NCBI GenBank assembly: GCA_913775305.1
Contig: CAJYIY010000018.1
Span: 1-49,209, forward strand
Length of the DNA: 49,209 nucleotides
Origin: an uncultured Erwinia sp.
Lineage (GTDB): Bacteria; Pseudomonadota; Gammaproteobacteria; Enterobacterales; Enterobacteriaceae
Direction: 5' to 3'
Below, piece by piece: positions 38,359 through 48,354 of the stretch. How positions within the stretch are numbered: the first letter of the stretch is position 1; each line of letters opens with the position of its first letter. Below the pieces are notes generated by a model. The model ran no database searches, was not told the origin of the DNA, and saw only the letters and a list, made by a program, of their open reading frames with translations. A program made the position numbers and the translations under genes.

Positions 38359-41300
38359 ATGCCTGAAAACTATCGTTATCATCTTCCTTCACGCGCCGGG
38401 GACCAGCGGTTGCTGGGGCAACTCACCGGTGCGGCCTGTGCCGTCGAATGTGCTGAAATTGTTGAACGCCATGCCGGCCCGGTGCTGCTGATTGCGCCGG
38501 ATATGCAGAATGCCCTGCGGCTACAGGATGAAATCCGCCAGTTTACGGAACAGCCGGTGATGACGCTGGCAGACTGGGAAACGCTGCCTTTTGACAGTTT
38601 TTCACCGCACCAGGAAATCATCTCTTCGCGCCTCTCCACGCTGTATCAACTTCCTTCGCTTACCCAGGGTATTCTGATTTTACCGGTGAATACCCTGATG
38701 CAGCGCGTGTGTCCCCACAGTTTCCTGCACGGACACGCGCTGGTAATGAGTAAGGGACAGAAGCTTTCTCGCGACACGCTGCGTTCCCAGCTTGAACAGG
38801 CAGGTTACCGCAGCGTTGACCAGGTGATGGAGCATGGCGAATACGCCACGCGCGGCGCGCTGCTGGACCTGTATCCGATGGGCAGCGATCGCCCGTACCG
38901 CATCGATTTTTTTGATGACGAAATCGACAGTCTGCGTCTTTTCGACGTTGATACCCAACGGACCCAGGAAGAAGTTTCCGACATTAATCTGCTGCCGGCG
39001 CACGAGTTCCCCACGGATAAAAATGCCATTGAGCTGTTCCGCACCCAGTGGCGCGAGCGATTTGACGTTCGTCGCGAACCGGAACATATCTATCAGCAGG
39101 TGAGCAAAGGCACCCTGCCCGCCGGTATCGAGTACTGGCAGCCGCTGTTTTTTGACCAGCCTTTGCCCGCACTGTTCAGCTACCTGCCCGCCAGTACGCT
39201 GGTGGTGGTGGCGGGTGATTTGGAAAGCAGCGCCGAACGGTTCTGGCTGGACGTGAATGCGCGTTACGAAAACCGTAAGGTCGACCAGATGCGCCCTCTG
39301 CTGTCGCCGCCAGCGCTGTGGCTGCGCTGCGACGAGCTGTTTGCCGAGCTGAAAAACTGGCCGCGCATTCAGCTGCGTACCGACCTGCTGGCCGAGAAAG
39401 AAGCGAATACCAACCTGCAGTATCAGCCGCTGCCGGACCTGGCGGTGCAGGCTCAGGCGAAATCACCGCTGGAAGCGCTGCGCAAGTTCCTCGAATCCTT
39501 TAACGGTTCCGTTGTGTTCTCCGTTGAGAGCGAGGGCCGCCGCGAGACGTTGCAGGAGCTGCTGGCTCGCATCAAGCTGAAGCCCAAACCGGTTCGCTCG
39601 CTGAAAGAGGTCAACCAGCCGGGTCACTATCTGCTTATTGGTGCCAGCGAGCACGGTTTTATCGACGGGCTGCGCAATCTGGCGCTGATTTGTGAGAGTG
39701 ACCTGCTGGGTGAACGCGTCAGCCGTCGTCGCCAGGACAGCAAGCGGACCATCAATCCGGACGTGCTGATCCGCAACCTCGCCGAGCTCCACCCCGGCCA
39801 GCCGGTGGTCCACCTGGAGCACGGCGTGGGGCGCTATATCGGCCTGACCACGCTGGAAACCGGCGGCATCACGGCTGAATATCTGATGCTGGCCTATGCC
39901 GGAGATGCCAAACTTTACGTGCCGGTGTCATCGCTGCATCTGATTAGCCGCTATGCCGGAGGAGCCGAGGAGAATGCACCGCTGCACAAGCTGGGCAGCG
40001 ATGCCTGGACGCGCGCACGGCAAAAAGCCGCTGAAAAAGTGCGTGACGTGGCGGCCGAACTGCTGGATATCTATGCCCAGCGTGAAGCGAAAAAAGGTTT
40101 TGCTTTCAAGCACGACCGACAGCAGTATCAGCTGTTCTGTGATGGTTTCCCGTTTGAAACCACGCCGGACCAGGCACAGGCCATCAATGCTGTGCTGAGC
40201 GATATGAGCCAGCCGCTGGCGATGGATCGTCTGGTGTGCGGCGACGTGGGCTTTGGTAAAACGGAAGTGGCAATGCGCGCCGCATTTCTGGCCGTGGAAA
40301 ACCACAAGCAGGTGGCGGTACTGGTGCCCACTACCCTGCTGGCGCAGCAGCACTACGATAACTTCCGCGATCGCTTTGCTAACTGGCCGGTGCGCATCGA
40401 AATGCTCTCCCGCTTCCGAACCGCAAAAGAACAGGGGCTGGTGCAGGCCGAAGCCGCAGAAGGTAAAGTTGATATTCTGATCGGCACGCATAAGCTGTTG
40501 CAGAATGACATTAAATGGCGCGATCTGGGCCTGTTAATCGTCGATGAAGAACACCGTTTTGGCGTGCGCCACAAAGAGCGCATCAAAGCGATGCGTGCCA
40601 ACGTCGATATTCTGACGCTGACCGCAACGCCAATCCCGCGCACGCTGAATATGGCGATGAGCGGTATGCGCGATCTCTCAATCATTGCCACCCCGCCGGC
40701 ACGCCGCCTGGCGGTGAAAACCTTTGTTCGCGAATATGATGACCTGGTGGTGCGCGAGGCGATCCTGCGCGAGGTGCTGCGCGGCGGGCAGGTCTATTAC
40801 CTGTATAACGATGTGGAAAATATTGAAAAAGCCGCCCAGCGGCTATCCACACTGGTGCCGGAAGCCCGCGTGGCGATCGGCCACGGCCAGATGCGCGAGC
40901 GCGAGCTGGAGCGGGTGATGAATGACTTCCATCACCAGCGCTTCAACGTGCTGGTCTGCACCACCATCATCGAAACCGGTATTGATATCCCTACGGCCAA
41001 CACCATTATCATTGAGCGCGCCGACCATTTTGGTCTTGCACAGCTGCATCAGCTGCGCGGCCGCGTGGGTCGTTCGCATCATCAGGCCTACGCCTGGCTG
41101 CTGACCCCGCATCCGAAAGCGATGACCGTTGATGCGCACAAGCGACTGGAGGCAATCGCCTCGCTGGAGGACCTGGGCGCCGGTTTCGCGCTGGCTACGC
41201 ACGATCTGGAGATCCGCGGAGCCGGTGAGCTACTGGGAGAAGGCCAGAGTGGGCAAATGGAGACGATCGGCTTTTCGCTGTATATGGAGCTGCTGGAAAA

Positions 41301-41802
41301 CGCAGTCACCGCGCTGAAAGAGGGTCGAGAGCCGTCGCTGGAGGATTTGACCAGCAGCCAGACTGAGATTGAACTGCGCATGCCTTCGCTGCTGCCGGAT
41401 GATTTTATTCCTGACGTTAACACCCGCCTTTCTTTCTATAAGCGTATTGCCAGCGCCCGGCAGCAGGGGGATCTGGACGATCTGAAGGTTGAGCTGATCG
41501 ATCGTTTTGGTTTACTGCCGGATGCAGCACGTAATCTGCTGGATATCGCTGCGCTGCGGCTGGTTGCCCAGAAGCTGGGCGTGCGTAAGATTGAAGCCAG
41601 CGATAACGGGGGCTACGTTGAGTTCGCCGAGAAGAATAAGGTTGATCCGGTGTGGCTGATTGGGCTGCTGCAAAAAGAACCGAAACACTGGCGGCTTGAT
41701 GGCCCGACACGGCTGAAGTTTATTCGCGATCTGGCGGAACGTAAGGTGCGGATGGAGTGGGTGCAGGCGTTCATGCAGCGTATGCAGGAGAACGCTGGCT
41801 GA
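38359..41802 (+). CDS. mfd: Transcription-repair coupling factor Mfd
   Basis: DNA translocase that removes RNA polymerase stalled at lesions and recruits UvrA. 1147 residues, E. coli 1148. A UvrB-like N-terminal module is followed by the RNA-polymerase-interacting domain around LEHGVGRYIGL. The RecG-like motor has Walker A GDVGFGKTEV, DEEH box LLIVDEEHRFGV, TATPIPRTLNMAM and a QLRGRVGRS motif VI. The C-terminal inhibitory domain starts near residue 1000. It lies between the rcsA-dsrB-yedP islet and the ycfJ-ndh block. Confidence 0.97.
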   Translation: MPENYRYHLPSRAGDQRLLGQLTGAACAVECAEIVERHAGPVLLIAPDMQNALRLQDEIRQFTEQPVMTLADWETLPFDSFSPHQEIISSRLSTLYQLPSLTQGILILPVNTLMQRVCPHSFLHGHALVMSKGQKLSRDTLRSQLEQAGYRSVDQVMEHGEYATRGALLDLYPMGSDRPYRIDFFDDEIDSLRLFDVDTQRTQEEVSDINLLPAHEFPTDKNAIELFRTQWRERFDVRREPEHIYQQVSKGTLPAGIEYWQPLFFDQPLPALFSYLPASTLVVVAGDLESSAERFWLDVNARYENRKVDQMRPLLSPPALWLRCDELFAELKNWPRIQLRTDLLAEKEANTNLQYQPLPDLAVQAQAKSPLEALRKFLESFNGSVVFSVESEGRRETLQELLARIKLKPKPVRSLKEVNQPGHYLLIGASEHGFIDGLRNLALICESDLLGERVSRRRQDSKRTINPDVLIRNLAELHPGQPVVHLEHGVGRYIGLTTLETGGITAEYLMLAYAGDAKLYVPVSSLHLISRYAGGAEENAPLHKLGSDAWTRARQKAAEKVRDVAAELLDIYAQREAKKGFAFKHDRQQYQLFCDGFPFETTPDQAQAINAVLSDMSQPLAMDRLVCGDVGFGKTEVAMRAAFLAVENHKQVAVLVPTTLLAQQHYDNFRDRFANWPVRIEMLSRFRTAKEQGLVQAEAAEGKVDILIGTHKLLQNDIKWRDLGLLIVDEEHRFGVRHKERIKAMRANVDILTLTATPIPRTLNMAMSGMRDLSIIATPPARRLAVKTFVREYDDLVVREAILREVLRGGQVYYLYNDVENIEKAAQRLSTLVPEARVAIGHGQMRERELERVMNDFHHQRFNVLVCTTIIETGIDIPTANTIIIERADHFGLAQLHQLRGRVGRSHHQAYAWLLTPHPKAMTVDAHKRLEAIASLEDLGAGFALATHDLEIRGAGELLGEGQSGQMETIGFSLYMELLENAVTALKEGREPSLEDLTSSQTEIELRMPSLLPDDFIPDVNTRLSFYKRIASARQQGDLDDLKVELIDRFGLLPDAARNLLDIAALRLVAQKLGVRKIEASDNGGYVEFAEKNKVDPVWLIGLLQKEPKHWRLDGPTRLKFIRDLAERKVRMEWVQAFMQRMQENAG

Positions 41803-41872
41803 CCGCAACTCAATGACCGGGAGAGTGCTGGCGCTGGCCGCCAGCGCATCTCTCGAATGGGGGCGTTGCGCT

Positions 41873-41910
41873 GACGGGCGATGCCGTTACGCGCCCGCCC
41901 GTCACTTTTT
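41873..41910 (+). terminator. Intrinsic terminator of mfd
   Basis: GACGGGCG (41873-41880) pairs with CGCCCGTC (41896-41903) and is followed by ACTTTTT (41904-41910). A second GC-rich hairpin, GCTGGCG/CGCCAGC (41827-41845), precedes it. Confidence 0.75.
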
Positions 41911-41931
41911 CGAAGCTGTACAAGGCGGGCG

Positions 41932-42471
41932 TCAGGATGGGTTACTTAACACCAGCTGACCATTGCTGTCCAGCGGGATACGGGTGCCCGGGTCGTTATC
42001 CATGCGGATCTTGCCCTGACGGTCGTCAATCTTGTAAGTCACGTCATAACCCATCATTTTTTCCTGCTTGTCGTAGACGGTTTTACAACGCTGCTCGGTG
42101 GTGGTGTAAGTATCACGATCCTGCAACGCGCCCTGCACCTGGTTACCGCCGTAGCCTCCAGCCAGCGCACCGGCAACGGTTGCAACATCGCGCCCGCGCC
42201 CGCCACCAAACTGGTGACCCAGCACGCCACCGGCTACGGCACCCAGTACGGAACCGGCGATGCGGTTTTCATCCTGCACCGGGCGGCGGTGAGTCAGCGT
42301 AACGTTACGACATTCCTGACGTGGTGTTTTAATGGTTTTTTTGATCGGGGTGGCGGACAAGACCTGTGCAAACTGCGGGCCGCGATCGAACACATTCATA
42401 CTGGCAACGGCAGCAACGCCCAGAGCTGCAGCCACACCGATCCCAATACCGGCTAACATTGATTTATTCAC
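41932..42471 (-). CDS. ycfJ: Glycine-zipper 2TM protein YcfJ
   Basis: 179 residues, the E. coli YcfJ length. The N-terminus MNKSMLAGIGIGVAAALGVAAVAS is a signal anchor. A Rick-17kDa or glycine-zipper domain follows: GSVLGAVAGGVLGHQFGGGRGRDVATVAGALAGG-type (partial). The C-terminus YDVTYKIDDRQGKIRMDNDPG matches too. It is probably envelope-located; related UmoD proteins of Proteus affect swarming through flhDC. Single gene; the E. coli neighbours bhsA and ycfS (ldtC) are missing. Confidence 0.92.
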   Translation of the reverse strand: MNKSMLAGIGIGVAAALGVAAVASMNVFDRGPQFAQVLSATPIKKTIKTPRQECRNVTLTHRRPVQDENRIAGSVLGAVAGGVLGHQFGGGRGRDVATVAGALAGGYGGNQVQGALQDRDTYTTTEQRCKTVYDKQEKMMGYDVTYKIDDRQGKIRMDNDPGTRIPLDSNGQLVLSNPS

Positions 42472-42690
42472 AGGAAACCCTCCTGAAAGTGTTACCGCGC
42501 AATTTTGCCTGCTGCGACATCCGTGGCAGGTACGGCATACTCGGCGTGCGCGACGCGCCGGGGTAATTAAGCTAAATTTTGCGGTGCAGAGGGAAAACTG
42601 ACAATCGGAATAGGGGAAGAAATGGGATTAACGCATGATTAGTACAGCGTTTTAAGAGAGTTCCGAAGCTGCAGGACGGCAGTAAATTAA

Positions 42691-42739
42691 CAACGGCCCG
42701 CTAATAACGCTCGGTGAAGAACGCCATTTCGGGCCGTTG
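42691..42739 (-). terminator. Inverted repeat at the ndh 3' end
   Basis: CAACGGCCCG (42691-42700) and CGGGCCGTTG (42730-42739) are perfect 10-bp arms around a 29-nt loop, 20 bp after the ndh stop. On the minus strand a T-rich TTGTTAATTTA follows, so it probably terminates ndh. Confidence 0.55.
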
Positions 42740-42758
42740 GTGACTGTGCTGACCGAAT

Positions 42759-44063
42759 TTAGTGCAGTTTCAGTCTTGGGCGAATCACCCGGTTGATACT
42801 GCCCACCAGCATCATCAGACCGGTTTTGAAGTAACCATGCAGGGCGATCTGGTGCATACGATACAGCGAGATGTAAACGAAGCGAGCAATACGCCCTTCA
42901 ACCATCATTGAACCGCGCATCAGGTTACCCATCAGGCTGCCAACGGTACTGAAACGAGAGAGCGAAACCAGCGAGCCGTGATCTTTATAGACATAGGCCT
43001 GCTGCGGTTTCCCTTTGAACTCAGCGAGGATATTTGCCAGCACGCGGGATGCCATCTGGTGAGCTGACTGCGCACGCGGTGGGACAAAACCTCCACCGGG
43101 CAGCGCACAGCACGCACAGTCGCCGATCGCGTAGATGTTCGGATCGCGGGTGGTTTGCAGCGTTGGCTCAACCACCAGTTGGTTAATGCGGTTAGTTTCC
43201 AGACCGCCAATCTCTTTCATAAAGTCAGGCGCTTTAATCCCCGCCGCCCACACCATCAGGTCCGCTTCGATAAATTCGCCGGATTTGGTGTTAAGGCCAT
43301 TCTTCTCCGCACTGGTCACCATCGTCTGGGTCAGCACGCGAACGCCAAGCTTGGTCAGCTCCTGATGTGCAGCGCTGGAGATACGTGCAGGCAGCGCAGG
43401 CAGGATACGCTCACCGGCTTCCACCAGCGTCACGTTCAGCGCGTTGCTGTCGAGGTTCTTGTAGCCATAGCTGTGCAGCTGCTTGACGGCGTTATGCAGC
43501 TCGGCAGAGAGTTCCACCCCGGTGGCCCCCCCACCAACGATAGCAATGTTAACCTTCCCGGCTTTGCCTGCGCTGGCTGAGAACTTCAGGAACAGGTTAA
43601 GCATTTCATTATGGAAACGACGTGCCTGATGTGGGTTGTCCAGGAAGATGCAGTTGTCCTTAACCCCCGGCGTACCGAAGTCATTTGAGGTACTGCCTAA
43701 CGCCATGACCAGCGTGTCATACGCCAGCTCACGTTCAGGGACCAGCACGCCGCCCTGCGCATCGCGGATCTCTGCCAGATGAACGCACTTATTTTCACGG
43801 TCCAGCTGTGTCAGCGTGCCCAGCTGGAACTGGAAGCCGTGCTTGTGCGCGTGGGCCAGATAGCTCAGGCCGTCAATACCTTCATCCAGCGATCCGGTCG
43901 CCACTTCATGCAGCAGAGGTTTCCATAAATGGCTGTGGTTGCGATCCACCAGCGTGATTTGTGCCTTATTTTTACGCCCGAGCTTATGGCCCAGCTGGGT
44001 AGCCAGTTCCAGTCCGCCGGCCCCCCCGCCGATAATAACAATTTTCTGCATAGGTGTTGTCAA
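42759..44063 (-). CDS. ndh: Type II NADH dehydrogenase Ndh
   Basis: Non-proton-pumping membrane FAD enzyme that passes electrons from NADH to ubiquinone. 434 residues from TTG 44063, which reproduces the E. coli length and N-terminus (M)TTP; a TTG start is also used in E. coli as I recall. ATG 44051 is the alternative. The FAD fold [15 protein letters not shown], the NADH fold [18 protein letters not shown] and the second FAD motif [11 protein letters not shown] are present. A C-terminal amphipathic region [17 protein letters not shown] anchors it to the membrane. An FNR site lies about 135 bp upstream. Confidence 0.95.
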   Translation of the reverse strand: MTTPMQKIVIIGGGAGGLELATQLGHKLGRKNKAQITLVDRNHSHLWKPLLHEVATGSLDEGIDGLSYLAHAHKHGFQFQLGTLTQLDRENKCVHLAEIRDAQGGVLVPERELAYDTLVMALGSTSNDFGTPGVKDNCIFLDNPHQARRFHNEMLNLFLKFSASAGKAGKVNIAIVGGGATGVELSAELHNAVKQLHSYGYKNLDSNALNVTLVEAGERILPALPARISSAAHQELTKLGVRVLTQTMVTSAEKNGLNTKSGEFIEADLMVWAAGIKAPDFMKEIGGLETNRINQLVVEPTLQTTRDPNIYAIGDCACCALPGGGFVPPRAQSAHQMASRVLANILAEFKGKPQQAYVYKDHGSLVSLSRFSTVGSLMGNLMRGSMMVEGRIARFVYISLYRMHQIALHGYFKTGLMMLVGSINRVIRPRLKLH

Positions 44064-44196
44064 ACGACCCTCTCTAAAAGTGAACCAATCGTTAACCAAA
44101 AGTTAAAAAAATAACCTTGGTAAACATAGGGTTGGCGATGTTAATTCGCAATCTGGGGGCAGGATATCATGGGGGAAATAATGAGTTCTACGAAAA

Positions 44197-44210
44197 TTGA
44201 TCCTGGTCAA
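44197..44210 (-). promoter_or_regulatory. FNR site upstream of ndh
   Basis: TTGATCCTGGTCAA matches the FNR consensus TTGATnnnnATCAA at 9 of 10 defined bases. FNR represses ndh under anaerobiosis in E. coli; the site is placed 134 bp upstream of the ndh start and could act the same way. Confidence 0.7.
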
Positions 44211-44306
44211 TGTTATTATAAAAACCAAGAATAGTAAGAATAGACTTAGCTACGCAACCCGCCTGACGCGGATTGCGCACTGAACCAGAAAACCCTGTTT
44301 TAGTCA

Positions 44307-44849
44307 TCAACCCGCATTTTTGAAGTGGTTAATTCGCGGCAGATGATGCGAGATATTTTTGAATTTATGCCCTTCAACTTCGTCCCAAACCAGTTCATAA
44401 AATTCACGCAGTAGCGCCGCACTGCGTTGGCTGTCGAGGGATTCATCATTGCGGGAAAGGAAAGTCAGACAGCGAGTGCGGTTTTTCTGGCGAAAATCCT
44501 TTACGCATTTTGTAGCGATATCCAGATATTCTTCGGGACGATCGATTTTTCCGTCCATCACCTCCTGCGGCCAGAGGTTCGGATTGAAGATGGCCTGCCG
44601 GATACTGCACAAAAATCCCACGCGTTCAGCCCAGAAGCCGCCCAGCCCGACGCCGCAAATCAGCGGCGAAGGATCGGTACAGTGCTTTAGCAGCCTGTCG
44701 GTCTCTTTGAGAATGTGTTGCATGTCATGCCTGGGATGCAGTGTGCTGTAACTCACCAGCCGGACATCCGGGTCGATAAACTGCAGCTGTAAAACCTTTT
44801 CGTGGTTGCCGGGACTGCTGGAGTCAAAACCATGTAGGTAGATAATCAT
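44307..44849 (-). CDS. ycfP: YcfP family alpha/beta hydrolase-like protein
   Basis: 180 residues from ATG 44849, the E. coli length. [23 protein letters not shown] and [14 protein letters not shown] are near-identical to E. coli YcfP. The second motif replaces the usual G-x-S-x-G nucleophile elbow with GVGLGG, so the Ser nucleophile is missing in both; catalytic function is doubtful. Upstream in-frame GTG 44861 and ATG 44855 are possible starts. Part of the nagZ-ycfP pair transcribed towards ndh. Confidence 0.92.
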   Translation of the reverse strand: MIIYLHGFDSSSPGNHEKVLQLQFIDPDVRLVSYSTLHPRHDMQHILKETDRLLKHCTDPSPLICGVGLGGFWAERVGFLCSIRQAIFNPNLWPQEVMDGKIDRPEEYLDIATKCVKDFRQKNRTRCLTFLSRNDESLDSQRSAALLREFYELVWDEVEGHKFKNISHHLPRINHFKNAG

Positions 44850-44884
44850 CGTCATTCTCACTTAACGTGCCGCAGACGGTGCAG

Positions 44885-45916
44885 TCAGTCACCCTTTGCG
44901 GCTTTATTTTCCAGCCAGCGCGCCTGAAGGTTGTCCAGTGTCTTGCTGATTTGCTTCCAGCGGGAAGATCCCAGCAGCTGCTGACGAGTAAAGGAGCCCC
45001 GATGGTATAACCGGCTCACGCGCTCTGCATTGATCGGTGACAGGTTATCCAGCACACTGACCGCGCCCGCACGATGATTACAGACCAGAATCATATCGCA
45101 TCCGGCATCCAGCGCCATCTGCCCGCGCTCCGCGTAGCTACCCATCACCGCCGCCCCTTCCATCGACAGATCGTCCGAGAAAATCACGCCGTCGAAGCCC
45201 AGCTCTTTACGCAGCACCTTTTGCAGCCAGTGCGAAGAACCACTCGCCGGACGTGGGTCCACTTCGGTGTAGATAACGTGGGCGGGCATAATCGCGTCCA
45301 GCGCCTGCTCGTCGATCAGCTGTTTAAAGATCGCCATATCGTGCTGGCGGATTTCCGCTTCGCTGCGACCATCGTGCGGCGTTTCCTTATGGGAGTCGGC
45401 GCTGACGGCCCCGTGGCCAGGAAAGTGTTTACCGGTGGTTTTCATTCCGGCTTCATGCATGCCGCGAATAAAGCAGCGCGCCAGCGCCAGCGCCTGTACC
45501 GGGTCCTCGTGAAACGCACGTTCACCGATTGCGGCACTGCCGTGGCCAATATCCAGCACCGGTGCGAAGCTGATATCAATATCCATTGAAATCATCTCCG
45601 AGGCCATCAGCCAGCCCGCCTCCTGCGCCAGTCGCGCCGCTTCAGCCGCATCATTCAGCGCGGCAAATGACTGCATCGCCGGCAACCGGGTGAACCCCTC
45701 GCGGAAGCGCTGGACCCGGCCACCTTCCTGGTCAACGGCAATCACCAGACGATGACGCGAAGACTCACGGATTTGCCTGACCAGCTCCGCCAGCTGCGCC
45801 GGATCGTGGTAGTTGCGGGTAAACAGAATCAAACCACCCACCAGCGGATGCTGCAAAATCTCGCGCTCTTCCGCATCCAGCTCGTAGCCGAGCACATCTA
45901 ACATTACCGGTCCCAC
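44885..45916 (-). CDS. nagZ: Beta-N-acetylhexosaminidase NagZ
   Basis: Cytoplasmic GH3 enzyme that removes GlcNAc from anhydromuropeptides during murein recycling; its products control AmpC induction where AmpR exists. 343 residues from GTG 45916 (E. coli 341), preceded by AGAGG. The catalytic [14 protein letters not shown] loop and nucleophile Asp in [11 protein letters not shown] are intact, and [13 protein letters not shown] binds substrate. Released GlcNAc would be phosphorylated by NagK. Confidence 0.96.
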   Translation of the reverse strand: MGPVMLDVLGYELDAEEREILQHPLVGGLILFTRNYHDPAQLAELVRQIRESSRHRLVIAVDQEGGRVQRFREGFTRLPAMQSFAALNDAAEAARLAQEAGWLMASEMISMDIDISFAPVLDIGHGSAAIGERAFHEDPVQALALARCFIRGMHEAGMKTTGKHFPGHGAVSADSHKETPHDGRSEAEIRQHDMAIFKQLIDEQALDAIMPAHVIYTEVDPRPASGSSHWLQKVLRKELGFDGVIFSDDLSMEGAAVMGSYAERGQMALDAGCDMILVCNHRAGAVSVLDNLSPINAERVSRLYHRGSFTRQQLLGSSRWKQISKTLDNLQARWLENKAAKGD

Positions 45917-45944
45917 ACTGCACCTCTGCAAACCTGTAATCAGG

Positions 45945-46793
45945 CTAATTTAACTGTGAAAGCCGCTGCCAGCCTGCCGCTGCCAGCGTGCCAAAATGAT
46001 TTTCGCCCGTCTGCTGCCAGCGAAGTTCAAACCAACTTGTTGCCAGCAGCAAAAGCCAGGGCCGCCAGCGCTGAATCTGGCGGCTCAGCCTGCCGCTGTC
46101 AATATTTTGCCGTAGCGCACAGGCGGCGATCAGACGCTGCTGCTGCGCTTCGTTCAGGCCGTTCATGTCAATCAGTGAGGCCAGTTCAAGCGCAATATCA
46201 CCGTCACCGGCATACTCCCAGTCGATCAGCCGCAGCCGGTTGTCGGTGCCGACCAGGTTGCCGCTGTGGATATCCATATGCAGCACTGCCAGTCGCAGGG
46301 GACGCGGCTCGCCGCGATGACGCAAACGCTTAAGCGCCCGGAGCCAGGTCAGGTTGCGACCTGAAGGTTGGCTGCGCTGCCAGTAGCTCATCAGCAGAGG
46401 CATCAGCTGAAGCCGGTAGCCGGTGAGCGGCTGGCGATGCAGTTCGGTGATGATGTCAGAAAGTGGCTCAAGCGCCCGTTCGAATTCCGCCGCAGAGAGT
46501 ACTTCACCGGGCAGCCACTCCATCAGCAGCCAGTGACAACTGCGACCATAAACCGCAGGAGCCAGCCCACTGGCGCTGAGTTTACGCAGAATGCGGTATT
46601 CACGCTGTCGATTGACGCCGGGCATCTGCCATACTCCGGCAGAGCGGCGCGCCAGCAGTGTACGATCCGGGAGAGAAACTTTCATGCTGTTACCACTCAG
46701 CCCTTCCAGCGGCAAAACAGCACCGGCGGCTTGCGCCGCCGGAAACTGTTGGGTTATCAGCTGCTGTAATTCCCGGTTAATGCTGGACGTCAC
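45945..46793 (-). CDS. thiK: Thiamine kinase ThiK
   Basis: Salvages thiamine by phosphorylation to thiamine phosphate. 282 residues, E. coli 274. The aminoglycoside-phosphotransferase/choline-kinase fold is shown by LLMEWLPGE (hinge), [12 protein letters not shown] (catalytic loop, Brenner motif variant) and [19 protein letters not shown] (metal-binding Asp). The start is GTG 46793, overlapping the lpoB 3' end by 17 bp. Genes hinT-ycfL-lpoB-thiK-nagZ-ycfP run as in E. coli. Confidence 0.92.
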   Translation of the reverse strand: MTSSINRELQQLITQQFPAAQAAGAVLPLEGLSGNSMKVSLPDRTLLARRSAGVWQMPGVNRQREYRILRKLSASGLAPAVYGRSCHWLLMEWLPGEVLSAAEFERALEPLSDIITELHRQPLTGYRLQLMPLLMSYWQRSQPSGRNLTWLRALKRLRHRGEPRPLRLAVLHMDIHSGNLVGTDNRLRLIDWEYAGDGDIALELASLIDMNGLNEAQQQRLIAACALRQNIDSGRLSRQIQRWRPWLLLLATSWFELRWQQTGENHFGTLAAAGWQRLSQLN

Positions 46794-47385
46794 CGCTGCC
46801 TGACCAGATTATCTCGCCGGTTTGCACCAGCATTAGCTGCATTTGCAGCTCGGGCGATTTGACATCACCTTCCGCGTTGCTGTAGAGCACATACTGTGCG
46901 CCTACATAGCGTGCCAGGCCAATGGCTTTGCTGCGCGACACCAGGCTGTCTTCCGCTGACAGGCCCAACGTCTGTTTTGCTACCGCCAGTTGCTGCGGCG
47001 TGACCAGGGTAAACTGGCTGTTGTTAGCCAGCGCACTCTGTAGCGCAGCGGTAGCTTTGGCGCTTTGCAGGCTACCGTTAGTGCTGTTTTTCACATTATC
47101 GACCAGCAGCACGCTGCCCGCCTTGACGCCATCGGCTTTCAGCATTTGCGCAATCAGTGGGCTGACGCTGGCCTGCCAGTCGATGGTCTGCATTTTCGGC
47201 GGCTGCGGCACGGTTTCGATTGGCCCGGGCTGTGAAGGTACAGGCTCAGGTTGTTGAGGCTCTACCGGTTCAACCGGCGCAGGCTGCTGCGACTGCTCCG
47301 GCTGCTGTTGCTGGTTGACAATACAACCGCTGAGGAACAGCGCCAGTGCCAGCACGCCAGAGAATTTTAACATGTGACTTGTCAC
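46777..47385 (-). CDS. lpoB: Penicillin-binding protein activator LpoB
   Basis: Outer-membrane lipoprotein that reaches through the murein to activate PBP1B. 202 residues, E. coli 213. Lipoprotein signal LALFLSGC, then a flexible Gln/Pro-rich linker (about residues 24-65), then the globular domain: LLVDNVKNSTNGSL and LMLVQTGEIIWSG. The start is GTG 47385 with AAGGAG 7 bp upstream on the minus strand. The linker is shorter and more Gln-rich than in E. coli. Confidence 0.94.
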   Translation of the reverse strand: MTSHMLKFSGVLALALFLSGCIVNQQQQPEQSQQPAPVEPVEPQQPEPVPSQPGPIETVPQPPKMQTIDWQASVSPLIAQMLKADGVKAGSVLLVDNVKNSTNGSLQSAKATAALQSALANNSQFTLVTPQQLAVAKQTLGLSAEDSLVSRSKAIGLARYVGAQYVLYSNAEGDVKSPELQMQLMLVQTGEIIWSGSGDVQH

Positions 47386-47410
47386 GCCATCACTCCTTAC
47401 AGATACAGGC

Positions 47411-47779
47411 CTACAGATACAGGTAAAGGCGAACTTTGCTCGCCGTCAAATTGCCGATTTGCGATGAAATGGCGATTTTACCCCTGGGGGGGACCACCAG
47501 CGTACGCGGCTTCTCAAAAGGTAGAATTTCCAGCCCGCGATCGTCATACCAGTAGAAACGATAGGTGACTTTCACCGGTTTTTCCTGCTGATTTACCAGG
47601 GTACTGACCGCACGCTGCTGCCCTTCCGTTTCACTGATCGTCGGCTCGTCAGTGGTGATACCGGCAGAAAGCACCGATGATTCCATCACCAGAGATTGTG
47701 AGGTATTAATGGTGGTGCGATCGTTACTGCATGCTGTTAATCCAGTCAGTAACGCCAGAGCCGTCAGAGATGCCCGCAT
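47411..47779 (-). CDS. ycfL: YcfL family lipoprotein
   Basis: 122 residues, E. coli about 125. The lipoprotein signal MRASLTALALLTGLTAC ends in Cys17. The C-terminal domain contains VTYRFYWYDDRGLEI and the LVVPPRGKIAISS strand typical of the DUF1425/YcfL family. Its role is unknown; the conserved position between hinT and lpoB suggests an envelope function. Confidence 0.91.
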   Translation of the reverse strand: MRASLTALALLTGLTACSNDRTTINTSQSLVMESSVLSAGITTDEPTISETEGQQRAVSTLVNQQEKPVKVTYRFYWYDDRGLEILPFEKPRTLVVPPRGKIAISSQIGNLTASKVRLYLYL

Positions 47780-47804
47780 AACTTGTGTCCCCGTTCTCCG
47801 GCAC

Positions 47805-48155
47805 TCAGGAGTTCAGCATTGGGCCTAATGGACGGCCACCGACCAGGTGAAGGTGAATATGATACACCTCCTGGCCACCGTGTTTATTGCAGTTGATGAT
47901 CAGGCGGTAGCCGTCTTCGGCAATGCCTTCCTGCCTGGCGATTTTGGAAGCAACGGTAATCATCCGACCCAGCGCGGCCTCGTGTTCAGCCTGAACGTCG
48001 TTGGCGGTCGGGATCAGCACATTTGGAACGATCAAAATATGGCTCGGTGCCTGCGGTGAGATATCGCGGAATGCGGTGACCAGCTCATCCTGAAACAGGA
48101 TGTCTGACGGGATCTCACGACGAATAATTTTACTGAAAATAGTTTCTTCGGCCAT
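47805..48155 (-). CDS. hinT: Purine nucleoside phosphoramidase HinT
   Basis: HIT-family hydrolase that cleaves nucleoside phosphoramidates and lysyl-AMP. 116 residues from ATG 48155, E. coli 119. The HIT motif HIHLHLVGG and the N-terminal [18 protein letters not shown] match. AAGGAT lies about 9 bp before the ATG on the minus strand. A longer open frame up to 48227 has no family support. In E. coli fhuE lies between ptsG and hinT; here it is absent. Confidence 0.95.
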   Translation of the reverse strand: MAEETIFSKIIRREIPSDILFQDELVTAFRDISPQAPSHILIVPNVLIPTANDVQAEHEAALGRMITVASKIARQEGIAEDGYRLIINCNKHGGQEVYHIHLHLVGGRPLGPMLNS

Positions 48156-48305
48156 GTTGCATATCCTTAGCAGTGTTTTTTTATAACCGCAGTATGAGCG
48201 AGAAAATCGTTTTCTTTCAACCTGCAACTGGTTTTTCTTTCCTGACTGCGCGGCTTTGCAGCAGTTCAGCGTCCCGGTAGCACGATTTGTACGCCCGATA
48301 AATAG

Positions 48306-48336
48306 CAGAAGGGGAAGCCGCTGGCTTCCCCTTCTG
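48306..48336 (-). terminator. Hairpin downstream of ptsG
   Basis: A perfect 14-bp stem CAGAAGGGGAAGCC / GGCTTCCCCTTCTG (48306-48319 and 48323-48336) with a 3-nt loop, 19 bp after the ptsG stop. CTATTTAT follows on the minus strand. Probable intrinsic terminator. Confidence 0.75.
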
Positions 48337-48354
48337 TGTCATCTTCCTGCCCGA

